Shown here: positions 45,534 to 54,463 of the stretch, in pieces
Layout of the letters: every line of letters begins with the position of its first letter
Position numbering within the stretch: the stretch's first letter is position 1
Assembly: GCF_013868155.1 (NCBI RefSeq)
Contig: NZ_JACEOG010000001.1
Location: 1,302,001 to 1,366,000, forward strand
Direction of reading: 5' to 3'
DNA: 64,000 nucleotides
Origin: Aeromicrobium phoceense
Lineage (GTDB): Bacteria; Actinomycetota; Actinomycetes; Propionibacteriales; Nocardioidaceae
The notes under the pieces: model-generated
The model's database searches: none
What the model saw: the letters and a program-made list of their open reading frames with translations, nothing else
Told to the model about the DNA's origin: nothing
Translations under genes and position numbers: made by a program

Positions 45534-48500
45534 ATGCTCCATCTCAACCCTCCCGGGCGACGCACGGCTGCCATCGCAGCCGCGCTGGTCGTCCTGACGG
45601 CGGCGCTCCAGGGCCCCGCCGCGGCGGAGACGGAGGGCACGGCGTCCACCTCGGCACCGACCTCCGCGCCCACCAGCACGCCGACCTCGGCGGCTCCCAC
45701 CACGGCCCCGACCCCCGCCCCGACGCCGGCGCCGACGGCGGCGCCCACGAGCGCGCCGACCCCGTCCGCCTCCGCGTCGGCCGTCCCGGACTACAGCCGC
45801 TCCGTGCTCGACACGTCGCCGTCCCAGCTCGCCTTCGGCACCCGCCACGCCGTGCAGTGCGACGGTGCCCAGACCGTCTCCGTCGTCACGTGGAGCGGTG
45901 ACAACCTGCCGTGGGTCGCCTCGGCCGACGCGCCGTGGATCACCCTGTCGGCCACGTCCGGAGCCAGCCCGGCCCAGTTCACGGTCACGGCCGACTGCGA
46001 CGACCTGCCGGTGGGCGTGCACTCCGCCCGGGTCACGGTCCGTGACGACGTGGCCGGGGTCGACCAGAGCCAGAGCGTCGACGTGCGCGTCGTGGTCAAC
46101 CCGTCAGGCCCCGTCGGCATCTCGACGTGGAAGGACGGCCACCGCGGCGCGTTCAGCGCGTCGACCGACGACAGCTTCTCCTCGGGCTACCCCGAGCTCA
46201 AGGCGGCCGGCATCACGGGCACGTTCGTGATGAACGGCAGCACGCCGCCCGCGGACTACCCCCAGATGTACGCCGACGGGATGGAGCTCGGCTCGCACCT
46301 GCTCTACCACCTGTGCACGCTGGTCAGCCGCACGAGCCTGATCTCGCACATGACCGGCAGCATCAGCGCCGTCGCCCAGGCGACCGGCTCGGCCGACGAG
46401 GTCTCTAGCCTCGTGTGGCCGTGTGGCCTCCGGAACACCGAGTACGGCGTCATCGCCGCCGACTACTTCCTCTCGGCACGCGGCTACAACTGGAACGCAA
46501 TGGAGGACACCACACCGACCGACTTCATGGACATGAAGAGCTTCAACTCCCACGAGCACACGCCAGTGCCACCGGCCGACCTGAAGGCGATCGTCGACCG
46601 AGCGCAGAGTGAGGGCAAGTGGGCCAATCTCGTACTGCACGCGGCGACGAATGACGACGGCGCGATCACCTACGCGGCGACGAAGGACGTGTGGAGCGCG
46701 CCCATCGGCACCGTCGTGAAGTACATCCACCAGCGCAACCGCACGGTGATCGACGACGTCGTCGAGGGCGAGGACGCGCTCGACTTCACGATCCGGCGCC
46801 TGGGCCTGCCCGAGGTGCCGCAGCGCGATGCCGAGGCGTTCGTGAAGTCCCGCGACAAGCTGACCTTCACGGTCGACGTCACGGGCGTGCCGCACGTCTC
46901 GGGCGTTCGTGTCGCCGGTGCCGCGGTGCCGTTCCGCATCCGCACCGACGGGGGCACGTCGACGCTGTACTTCTCCTCGGCGGTCACCACCGACAAGCAG
47001 TCGGTGAAGGTGCTCAAGTCCGAGACGGTTCCCGCGATCCTCGACGCCGACGACGCGCCGCTGACCCTCACGGCCGCCGAGGGCGGCGCCGCCGTCGAGA
47101 AGGCGCTCGGCGTCCGCAACGCCGGCGAGGGCACCCTGCAGTGGACCGCCGAGGTCCTCTCGGGCGAGTCCTGGCTCTCGGTGTCCCCGGCATCCGGCAC
47201 GGGCAACGGCTCGTTCACCGTGCGGGCCACGCCCGGCACGCTCGCCGCCGGATCGCACACGGGCTCGATCAAGGTCCACGCCGCGGGTGCCGCCGGCAGT
47301 CCCGTCACGATCCCCGTGACGCTCAAGGTCACGCCGCGCGGCGAGGCGAGGTACGTGCTGACCTATCCCGACCGCCAGGCGCTGCTGGCCGACGGCTGGG
47401 ACTTCCGGGCGAGGACCGCCGCGGGCGCGGTGCGCGACACCGAGCGCACGAGCGGCTCCGTCGTGGCCTACTCGGCCGCCGGGCTGCGGATGCCCGTGGA
47501 CACCGGCGACATCTGGTCGTCCATGAACAACTCGCGCAACTCGCTGCTGCGCGACCTGCCGACCGGGTGGAACCGCGTCGAGCTGAACGTCCCGTCGTTC
47601 GCCCCGACGCGGAACTACCAGTCCGCCGGCATCGGCGTCTATGACGACGACGACAACTACGTGCTCCTGACCCGCAGCTTCAACGTCGGCCAGCGGGTCT
47701 CGCTGGTCAACGAGGTCGCGGGCAACGCCCAGATCGTCCTGGCCCAGACCTCGACCGCGACGAGCCTGCGGCTGCGCCTGACCCGCTCGGGCAACACCAT
47801 CACGGCGGCGATGTCGACGAACGGCGGAACCACGTGGACCCCCGCCGGGTCGGTCACGTCGACGCGGGCGTTCTCGCGCCTCGTCCTGCTGACCGGGGCG
47901 GACGCGCAGTCCACGTCGCAGCCGACGGCCGTCTACGACGAGGTCGTCGTCGCCTCGGCGGGCGAGTCGACCGAGCCGACGACGACGCCCACGACGCAGC
48001 CGACCACGACGCCGACCACGGTGCCGACGACCGAGCCGACGACGACGCCCACGACGGTGCCGACGACCGAGCCCACGCCCACGACGCCCACGCCGACGCC
48101 TCCGGCGCCGAGTGCGGGCACGTTCTCGCTGGGCTACCCGAACCGCGCCGCCCTCGTGGCCGACGGCTGGGACTTCCGGGGCCGCACCGGCGCCGGCCTG
48201 GCCCGCGACACCGAGCGCACGTCGGGCAGTACGGCGACGTACTCGGCCCAGGGCCTGGGCCTGCCGACCACCTCAGGCGATCTGTGGTCGACGTCGAACA
48301 ACTCCGACAACACGGTCCTGCGCGACCTGCCGAGCAACTGGAGCTCGGTACGCGTCCGGCTCACCCACGCCCCGAGTGCGAACTACCAGCACGCCGGCAT
48401 CGTGCTGTACGACAACGACGACAACTACCTCGAGCTCGCGCGGTCGTACCACTCCACCGCGGGCGGGCAGATCGTCATGGCGATCAACGAGACCGCGGGC

Positions 48501-49535
48501 ACCCCGGTGGCCCAGGCCGTCGCGGGCGTGACGGCGACCGACCTGGTGCTGCGCTTCGAGCGCAACGCGGCGACGAACCAGGTCGTGTCGTCGTTCTCCA
48601 CCGACGCGGGCGCCACGTGGCGCACGGTCAGCACGGCGACCCGCGGGTTCACCGCGCCGCGACTGGCGCTGAACTCCGGCGGCGCCACGGGTGCGCAGGT
48701 CACTGCGACGTTCCGCGAGGCCACGGTGCAGGTGCCCACGACGGTGGCTCCGACCGAGCCCGCGCCGTCGCCGACCACCCCGTCGCCGACGCCCACCACC
48801 CCGTCGCCGACGCCGACCACCCCGTCGCCGACGCCCACCACGCCGACGCCGACGCCGAGCCCGACGCCGACCCCGACCACGCCGACCCCCACGGTCCCGA
48901 CCGAGACGACGGACACGCACGTGCTCGACCAGACCTCGCGCACGGCACTGCTGGCAGCGGGCTGGGACTTCGCCGCCCGTACGGCGGCCGGCGCGGCGCG
49001 CAGCACCGAGAGCGCGACGCTCGCCCCGACGTACGCGGCCAACGGGCTCGGCCTGGCGACCGGCCCGGGCGACCTGTGGCAGGCGATGAACAACACCGCG
49101 AACACGGTGTTCCGCGACCTGCCCAGCACCTGGACCAGCGTCACCGCGACGATGGCCTACGCGCCGACGGCGAACTACCAGCACGGCGGCATCGTGCTCT
49201 ACGTCGACGACGACAACTACATCGAGCTGACCCGCGCGTACAACTCCAGTGCCGGCGGGCACAGCGTGGCCCTGATCGACGAGCGCGCGGCCAGTCCGAT
49301 CGTGCAGCGCGTGCCCACCACCGCCACGTCCCTGAGACTGCGGTTCACCCGTGATCCGGCCACCCAAGTGATCACCGCGGCCTTCTCGGCCGACGGTGGC
49401 TCAAACTGGAGCGAAGTCGGTCGCGTCACCCGTACGCTGACGAACGTGCGCATCGGACTCAACGCAGGCGGAGCCGTTACGGGCGCGCCCGTGGCGCGGT
49501 TCGAGCGGGTCGTCGTCGGCCGGAGTGCGAGCTGA
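45534..49535 (+). CDS. large secreted polysaccharide-deacetylase-like protein with repeats
   Basis: A 1333-residue protein. A signal peptide (AAIAAALVVLTAALQGPAAA) is followed by a Thr/Pro/Ala-rich stretch to about 85. A BACON-like beta domain spans about 88-190. A NodB-type deacetylase domain starts at about 195 with D212-D213 (STDDSF) and HLLYH (H255, H259), the usual metal-binding set. A second BACON-like domain lies at about 510-600. Three about 200-residue repeats (starting about 605, 863 and 1129, each with an xxDGWDFxAR motif) of DUF1349/LamG-like sequence end the protein, joined by Thr/Pro linkers. The start has GAAGGA 7 nt upstream. No LPXTG anchor. Role: probably cell-surface glycan modification. 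Confidence 0.8.
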   Translation: MLHLNPPGRRTAAIAAALVVLTAALQGPAAAETEGTASTSAPTSAPTSTPTSAAPTTAPTPAPTPAPTAAPTSAPTPSASASAVPDYSRSVLDTSPSQLAFGTRHAVQCDGAQTVSVVTWSGDNLPWVASADAPWITLSATSGASPAQFTVTADCDDLPVGVHSARVTVRDDVAGVDQSQSVDVRVVVNPSGPVGISTWKDGHRGAFSASTDDSFSSGYPELKAAGITGTFVMNGSTPPADYPQMYADGMELGSHLLYHLCTLVSRTSLISHMTGSISAVAQATGSADEVSSLVWPCGLRNTEYGVIAADYFLSARGYNWNAMEDTTPTDFMDMKSFNSHEHTPVPPADLKAIVDRAQSEGKWANLVLHAATNDDGAITYAATKDVWSAPIGTVVKYIHQRNRTVIDDVVEGEDALDFTIRRLGLPEVPQRDAEAFVKSRDKLTFTVDVTGVPHVSGVRVAGAAVPFRIRTDGGTSTLYFSSAVTTDKQSVKVLKSETVPAILDADDAPLTLTAAEGGAAVEKALGVRNAGEGTLQWTAEVLSGESWLSVSPASGTGNGSFTVRATPGTLAAGSHTGSIKVHAAGAAGSPVTIPVTLKVTPRGEARYVLTYPDRQALLADGWDFRARTAAGAVRDTERTSGSVVAYSAAGLRMPVDTGDIWSSMNNSRNSLLRDLPTGWNRVELNVPSFAPTRNYQSAGIGVYDDDDNYVLLTRSFNVGQRVSLVNEVAGNAQIVLAQTSTATSLRLRLTRSGNTITAAMSTNGGTTWTPAGSVTSTRAFSRLVLLTGADAQSTSQPTAVYDEVVVASAGESTEPTTTPTTQPTTTPTTVPTTEPTTTPTTVPTTEPTPTTPTPTPPAPSAGTFSLGYPNRAALVADGWDFRGRTGAGLARDTERTSGSTATYSAQGLGLPTTSGDLWSTSNNSDNTVLRDLPSNWSSVRVRLTHAPSANYQHAGIVLYDNDDNYLELARSYHSTAGGQIVMAINETAGTPVAQAVAGVTATDLVLRFERNAATNQVVSSFSTDAGATWRTVSTATRGFTAPRLALNSGGATGAQVTATFREATVQVPTTVAPTEPAPSPTTPSPTPTTPSPTPTTPSPTPTTPTPTPSPTPTPTTPTPTVPTETTDTHVLDQTSRTALLAAGWDFAARTAAGAARSTESATLAPTYAANGLGLATGPGDLWQAMNNTANTVFRDLPSTWTSVTATMAYAPTANYQHGGIVLYVDDDNYIELTRAYNSSAGGHSVALIDERAASPIVQRVPTTATSLRLRFTRDPATQVITAAFSADGGSNWSEVGRVTRTLTNVRIGLNAGGAVTGAPVARFERVVVGRSAS
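47968..48110 (+). repeat. 36-bp imperfect tandem repeats in Thr/Pro linker 1
   Basis: Two 36-bp units at 48000-48035 and 48036-48071 differ at three positions, with a partial unit before them. They encode TTTPTTVPTTEP-like motifs in the linker between repeats 1 and 2 of the large secreted protein. Such linkers are often O-mannosylated; the PMT gene in the window could act here. Confidence 0.75.
48766..48843 (+). repeat. 21-bp tandem repeats in Thr/Pro linker 2
   Basis: Three 21-bp units (48781-48801, 48802-48822, 48823-48843) follow a 15-bp partial unit at 48766-48780. They encode SPTPTTP repeats. The unit length is a multiple of three, so copy-number change would vary linker length without shifting frame. 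Confidence 0.8.
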
Positions 49536-49538
49536 TCC

Positions 49539-50585
49539 ATGCGCGTCGGAATCATCGGGGGCGGCTTCTTCGGCTTCCACATCGCCCAGCAGATCGAACG
49601 GCGCTTCGGCGACGTCCGGGTCGAGATCTTCGAGCGTGAGCCCACGCCGCTGATCGGCGCCGGCACGACCAACCAGTGCCGGCTGCACATGGGGTTCCAC
49701 TACCCCCGGTCGGGCTACACGATCTACCAGTCGATCATGGGCTTCGACCGCTTCACCGCCGAGTACTCCGAATTCCTCAGCGACGTCGACGAGAACCTCT
49801 ACGCCGTGCACCACGACGGTCTGGTCTCGGTCGAGGAGTACCTCGCCGTGATGAGCTCGTTCCACCTCAAGTACGAGGTGCTGCCGATCACCGGAGAGCT
49901 GCTGCGCCGCCCCGACGACTACGGGCTGCTCATCAAGGTCCTGGAGAAGTCGATCGACGTGAAGGCCCTGCGTGAGCGCCTCGTCCGCAGGTTCGACGGC
50001 GTCCTGCACGTGGACACGCCCGTCGACGAGGTGGACGCCGCGGCCGGCACGATCCGCAGCGGCACGCGCGAGTTCGGTCCGTTCGACTACGTCATCAACG
50101 CCAGCTACACCGACCCGAACATGGGCCTGCCGGACGACAAGCACTTCCGGATCAAGTGGGAGCTGGCGGCGCTCGTGCTGGCCAAGACCTCGCTGCACTC
50201 GAGCATGGCGGTCACGATCATGGACGGCGACTACGTCTCGGTCTACCCGGCGTATGACGGCCTGCACACGCTCTCCTCTGTGGCCTACACGCCGATGCGG
50301 CGCTACGACACCCACGCCGAGCTGATGGCCGACTACCCCCACCGCCACGAGATCGCCGAGCGCGAGCACGTCGCGGCGAAGATCGCGCAGGACGTGGGGG
50401 AGTACCTGCACGTGGAGCACGACCAGAAGGAGCTGTGGGTCACCGCGAAGACCAAGCTCGCCACCGACATGGGCGACTCCCGCGTCACCGAGGTCCGTCA
50501 CCACGACCGGCTCTTCTCGGTGCTCTGCGGCAAGATCGACGCCGTCTTCGAGGCCTCCGACGCCATCTTGCGAGAGATGCGGTGA
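49539..50585 (+). CDS. FAD-dependent oxidoreductase of the polysaccharide locus
   Basis: A 348-residue flavoprotein of the DAO-type fold. The FAD motif VGIIGGGFFGFHIAQQI is at residues 3-19, and a substrate-lid region with SYTDPNMGLPDDKHFR follows. Its substrate is not known; its position 3 bp after the large deacetylase-like gene and before a sugar acetyltransferase suggests modification of a sugar or a carrier. The start is coupled with no gap for a new promoter. It is not related to known nucleotide-sugar dehydrogenases by motif. Confidence 0.8.
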   Translation: MRVGIIGGGFFGFHIAQQIERRFGDVRVEIFEREPTPLIGAGTTNQCRLHMGFHYPRSGYTIYQSIMGFDRFTAEYSEFLSDVDENLYAVHHDGLVSVEEYLAVMSSFHLKYEVLPITGELLRRPDDYGLLIKVLEKSIDVKALRERLVRRFDGVLHVDTPVDEVDAAAGTIRSGTREFGPFDYVINASYTDPNMGLPDDKHFRIKWELAALVLAKTSLHSSMAVTIMDGDYVSVYPAYDGLHTLSSVAYTPMRRYDTHAELMADYPHRHEIAEREHVAAKIAQDVGEYLHVEHDQKELWVTAKTKLATDMGDSRVTEVRHHDRLFSVLCGKIDAVFEASDAILREMR

Positions 50586-51046
50586 GTGAGCCACGGCGGC
50601 TGTCGATCGGCATCCGCGACTCCACGTTCGGTGACGACTGCGTCGTGGCCGAGTGCGTCAACGTCTACGAGGCCACCTTCGGCGACCGGTGCTTCGTGGG
50701 CCCGTTCGTCGAGGTCCAGAACGACGTCGTCTGCGGCACGAACGTGCGCATCCAGTCCCACACGCTGGTCTGCGAGGGGATGCGGATCGGTGACGACGTG
50801 TTCATCGGCCACGGGGTGATGACCGCCAACTCCCGCTACCCGCAGGCCGGTGCGGCCGACTGGACCTGCGAGCCGCCGGTCGTGGGCGACCGCGTCTCGA
50901 TCGGCTCCAACGCCACGATCCTGCCGGGCGTCACGATCGGCGACGACGCCGTGATCGGCTCCGGCGCCGTGGTCTCGCGCGACGTCGCGGCAGGCGCCAT
51001 CGTGGTGGGCACCAACCGTGTCCTCGAGAAGCCGGAGCCCGCATGA
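50582..51046 (+). CDS. hexapeptide-repeat sugar N-acetyltransferase
   Basis: A 154-residue left-handed beta-helix acyltransferase: units such as CVVAECVNVYEATFGDRCFVG and IGSNATILPGVTIGDDAVIG, with HTLVCEGMRIGDDVFIGHG in the middle. This WbbJ/FdtC-like group acetylates amino sugars on a nucleotide carrier. It overlaps the FAD gene by 4 bp and the DegT aminotransferase by 4 bp, so both work on the same sugar. The typical pair would make 3-acetamido-3,6-dideoxyhexose, but other genes of such a route are not in the window. Confidence 0.87.
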   Translation: MSEPRRLSIGIRDSTFGDDCVVAECVNVYEATFGDRCFVGPFVEVQNDVVCGTNVRIQSHTLVCEGMRIGDDVFIGHGVMTANSRYPQAGAADWTCEPPVVGDRVSIGSNATILPGVTIGDDAVIGSGAVVSRDVAAGAIVVGTNRVLEKPEPA

Positions 51047-52158
51047 CCGTCCCCTTCCTCGATCTCGCCGCCCAGCAGGCCGAGATCGCCGACGAGGTGC
51101 TGCCGCTGTGGCAGGAGGTCTTCGCGTCCGCGGACTTCGTCGGCGGACCCCACGTCGAGGCGTTCGAGCGCGAGTACGCCGCCTACGTGGGCGTCGAGCA
51201 CTGCATCGCCGTCGCCAACGGCACCGACGCGATCGAGCTGGCGCTGCGCGCCGTGGGCGTCGTGGCCCAGGACGAGGTCGTGCTCCCGGCGAACACGTTC
51301 GTGGCCACCGCCGGCGCGGTCGCCCGGATCGGGGCCGTGCCCGTCCTCGTCGACGTGGACCCCGACCACCTGCTCATCGACCCGGCCGCCGTGGACCCCG
51401 TGATCACCGACCGCACGCGGGCCGTCGTCCCCGTCCACCTGTTCGGCCAGACCGCGCCCGTCGAGCTGCTGCGGACCATGGTGCAGGACCGGGGCATCTT
51501 CATCGTGGAGGACACCGCGCAGGCCCAGGGCGCCCGCTCGGCGGCCGGCACCGCCGGCGCACTCGGCCACGCCTCCTCCACGAGCTTCTACCCGGGCAAG
51601 AACCTGGGCGCGGCCGGCGACGCCGGCGCGGTCCTCACCCGCGATCCGGTGCTGGCCGAGGTGGTGCGCAGCACCGCCAACCACGGCAGCACGGTCAAGT
51701 ACGTGCACGACCGAGTCGGCATCAACTCGCGCCTCGACGCCGTGCACGCGATCGTCCTGAGCGCGAAGCTGCGCCGCCTGGAGCGCTGGAACGACGCCCG
51801 CCGCGCCAGCGCCCAGCGGTACACCGAGCTTCTCGCCGACGTCCCCGGCGTCCGCACCCCGCGCACGCGGCCGGGGAACGAGGACGTATGGCACCTCTAC
51901 GTCGTGCAGGTCGACGACCGCGACCGCGTGCTCGCGCGCCTGCACGAGGAGGGCATCGGGGCGGCCATCCACTACCCGACGCCCGTGCACCTCACCGATG
52001 CGTACGCGCACCTCGGCTACGGGCCGGGCAGCTTCCCGGTCGCCGAGGAGGCCGCGGGCCGGATACTGTCGCTGCCCATGCACCCGCACCTGAGCGCCAC
52101 CGACCAGGACCGCGTCGTCGACGCCCTCGCCCGCATCGTGGGGGAGGGCGCCGCATGA
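51043..52158 (+). CDS. DegT/DnrJ/EryC1/StrS sugar aminotransferase
   Basis: A 371-residue PLP enzyme with K186 (FYPGKNLGAAGDAGAV) as the internal-aldimine lysine, VANGTDAIELALRA at about 58 and the family's C-terminal PVHLTDAY. It transfers an amino group to a keto-sugar nucleotide. The best relatives by context are FdtB-type enzymes paired with a hexapeptide acetyltransferase. The ATG overlaps the acetyltransferase stop by 4 bp. Confidence 0.93.
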   Translation: MTVPFLDLAAQQAEIADEVLPLWQEVFASADFVGGPHVEAFEREYAAYVGVEHCIAVANGTDAIELALRAVGVVAQDEVVLPANTFVATAGAVARIGAVPVLVDVDPDHLLIDPAAVDPVITDRTRAVVPVHLFGQTAPVELLRTMVQDRGIFIVEDTAQAQGARSAAGTAGALGHASSTSFYPGKNLGAAGDAGAVLTRDPVLAEVVRSTANHGSTVKYVHDRVGINSRLDAVHAIVLSAKLRRLERWNDARRASAQRYTELLADVPGVRTPRTRPGNEDVWHLYVVQVDDRDRVLARLHEEGIGAAIHYPTPVHLTDAYAHLGYGPGSFPVAEEAAGRILSLPMHPHLSATDQDRVVDALARIVGEGAA

Positions 52159-53219
52159 AGGTGCGCTGGCCGAGCCGGCCCACGGTCGGGCGACTGCCCC
52201 ACGTCGAGGTCGTCGTGCCCTGCTACAACTACGGCCACTACCTGCCCGGCGCCGTCGAGGCGATCGTGCGCCAGCCGGGGGTCACCACCACCGTCACGAT
52301 CCTCGACGACAAGTCCACCGACGACTCCGCCGAGGTCGCGGAGCGGCTGACCGAGCAGCACCCGAACGTGCGGCTCATCCGCAACGAGCAGAACCTGGGC
52401 GCCGTCCCCACCTTCAACAAGGGCGTCTCGCAGGCCGACTCCGACTACGTCGTCCTGATCTCGTCGGACGACCAGCTGGCGCCCGGTGCGCTGGGCCGGG
52501 CCACGGCGCTGATGGAGACGCACCCCAGCATCGGGCTGGTCTACGGCAAGACGCAGAAGTTCCTCACCGACCCGGTGCCGCGGCCCACGCGGCCGGCGGT
52601 CACCTGGACCACGTGGGACGGCGACGACTGGATCCGCATGCAGCTGCGCCGGTCGTGGAGCAACATCGCCTCGCCCGAGGCCGTCGTGCGCACCTCGGTC
52701 CAGCACGAGGTCGGTCCGTACGACGAGGACCTGCCGTTCACGCACGACGCGCTGATGTGGCTCAAGATCGCCGCGGTCGCCGACGTCGGCCACGTGAACG
52801 GCGTCGACCAGGCCTACTACCGGCGCCACCCGAGCAGCATGTCGATGCAGGTCGGCCTCGCGCGCGACGCCTGGGAGCGCTGGCGCGCCTACGACCGCTT
52901 CCTCTCCTCCTGGCCGGATCGCGCCAGTGCCGAGCGCCTGCACCCGCACGTACGCCGGCGGCTGGCCGACGAGGTCCTGCTGACCGCACTGCTCCTCGGC
53001 GCGGAGTCCCCGCTGACGGACGAGGCGTTGGACGAGGCCTTCGACACCGCCCGCCGGATCGACCCCGAGGTCGTCGGCCGGGCCCAGTGGTCGGATCTCG
53101 AGGCCCTGCGCGACGGCCGCCCCGCCGAGGGCCTGCCGGCGCACGCCCGGGCGGCGGCCCGGACGGCCGCCCTCAAGTCCCGGTGGCAGCGCTGGCACCG
53201 CTACCGCTACTTCGGGTAG
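52155..53219 (+). CDS. family 2 glycosyltransferase
   Basis: A 354-residue GT-A enzyme. VEVVVPCYNYGHYLPGAVEAI opens the domain, ILDDKSTDDSAEVA carries the first Asp, and LISSDDQLAPGALGRA is the DxD-like metal-binding region near residue 100. The C-terminal half (about 230-354) is helical and unassigned. It overlaps the aminotransferase by 4 bp and so belongs to the same operon. The sugar donor is unknown; the amino sugar made upstream is a candidate. Confidence 0.9.
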   Translation: MKVRWPSRPTVGRLPHVEVVVPCYNYGHYLPGAVEAIVRQPGVTTTVTILDDKSTDDSAEVAERLTEQHPNVRLIRNEQNLGAVPTFNKGVSQADSDYVVLISSDDQLAPGALGRATALMETHPSIGLVYGKTQKFLTDPVPRPTRPAVTWTTWDGDDWIRMQLRRSWSNIASPEAVVRTSVQHEVGPYDEDLPFTHDALMWLKIAAVADVGHVNGVDQAYYRRHPSSMSMQVGLARDAWERWRAYDRFLSSWPDRASAERLHPHVRRRLADEVLLTALLLGAESPLTDEALDEAFDTARRIDPEVVGRAQWSDLEALRDGRPAEGLPAHARAAARTAALKSRWQRWHRYRYFG

Positions 53220-53223
53220 GACG

Positions 53224-54453
53224 ATGAGCTCCCTGCGGTCGCGGCTGTCGCGTCCGGTGGTCCTCGTGGCCATCGCGCTCACGGTCGTGCTCGTCGCGGT
53301 CGTGGCGGTGGCCGTCCTGGCCACCCGGGGCGACCCCGGCGACGGTCAACGGTCGACCGCGCCGCTGCCGCAGGAGCCCGGCGAGCTCCTGGAGGCGACG
53401 CCCGTCGCCGAGGGAGCGCCCGAGGGCAGCCGCGCCTGGCGCATCCTCTACACGACCAGCGACCGCGAGGGCACCACGATCGAGGCGACGGCCGGCGTGT
53501 ACGCGCCCGCGGACACGTCCCTCACCGACCTGCCGGTCGTCGCCTGGGGTCACGGCACGTCCGGCTTCGCGCGGGCGTGCTCGCCCAGCCTCCAGCCCGA
53601 CCCCATGGCCGCCGGCTCGATGTACGTGGCCGACGAGGTGATCGACCGGGGCTGGGTGCTGGTCTCGCCCGACTTCCCCGGCGTGGGTGACGACGGCGAC
53701 CAGCCGTACCTGATCGGCGAGGGCGCCGGCCGGGCCCTGCTCGACGCGGCGCAGGCGGCGCGCGACCTCGACGACCTCGACACGGCGCCCGAGACGGTGG
53801 TGTGGGGCTTCTCCCAGGGCGGTCACGCGGCGCTGTGGGCCGGCGGGCTCCAGCCGGCGTACGCCCCCGACGCCGAGCTGGCCGGGGTCGCCGCCCTCGC
53901 GCCGGCCACCTTCCTGAAGGAGACGTTCGACCGGCTGCCGGCGCAGGACCGGATCTTCGCCGCCTACACGATGGCCTCGTACGACGCGGCCTACGACGAC
54001 GTGCGCTGGAGCGACTACGCGACCGAGGAGGGCGAGTCCTTCGGGCGGGAGGTCGCCGCCGAGTGCCTCCCCGACCCGCAGGCCTACTCCGAGCTGGCGA
54101 CGGAGGTCATGTCGTTCCAGGACGGCGCGCTCTTCGACCAGTACTTCGCCAGCGGCGCGATGGGCAAGCGGCTGGCCGAGAACGAGCCGGAGCTGCCGGT
54201 CGAGGCGCCGCTGCTGATGGCCCAGGGCGCGACCGACACCGTGGTGCTGCCCGAGCGGCAGGCCGAGTTCGCGACGCGGGCGTGCGCGCGCGGCCAGGTC
54301 CTGGAGTACGTCACGGTCGAGGGTCGTGACCACCTCGGCCTCGTGCTGGAGGACTCGCCCCTGTTCCCCGACCTGTTCGCCTGGACCGAGGCCCGCTTCG
54401 GCGGGACCCCGGGTCCGGCCGAATGCGTCCGGCGCACGGCCGGCCGCGGGTAG
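53224..54453 (+). CDS. membrane-anchored lipase-family alpha/beta hydrolase
   Basis: A 409-residue protein with an N-terminal helix (about 11-35, VVLVAIALTVVLVAVVAVAVLA) and an exported alpha/beta hydrolase domain. S197 in GFSQGG is the nucleophile, the oxyanion-hole loop WGHGTSG is near residue 109, and the acid/base residues are near 345-380 (GATDTVVLP, EGRDHLGLV). Cysteines at about 120 and 280 may form a disulfide. It resembles the secretory lipase family. Its start is 4 bp after the glycosyltransferase. The role in a polysaccharide locus could be removal of acyl groups. Confidence 0.85.
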   Translation: MSSLRSRLSRPVVLVAIALTVVLVAVVAVAVLATRGDPGDGQRSTAPLPQEPGELLEATPVAEGAPEGSRAWRILYTTSDREGTTIEATAGVYAPADTSLTDLPVVAWGHGTSGFARACSPSLQPDPMAAGSMYVADEVIDRGWVLVSPDFPGVGDDGDQPYLIGEGAGRALLDAAQAARDLDDLDTAPETVVWGFSQGGHAALWAGGLQPAYAPDAELAGVAALAPATFLKETFDRLPAQDRIFAAYTMASYDAAYDDVRWSDYATEEGESFGREVAAECLPDPQAYSELATEVMSFQDGALFDQYFASGAMGKRLAENEPELPVEAPLLMAQGATDTVVLPERQAEFATRACARGQVLEYVTVEGRDHLGLVLEDSPLFPDLFAWTEARFGGTPGPAECVRRTAGRG

Positions 54454-54463
54454 GCTCGGCGCG

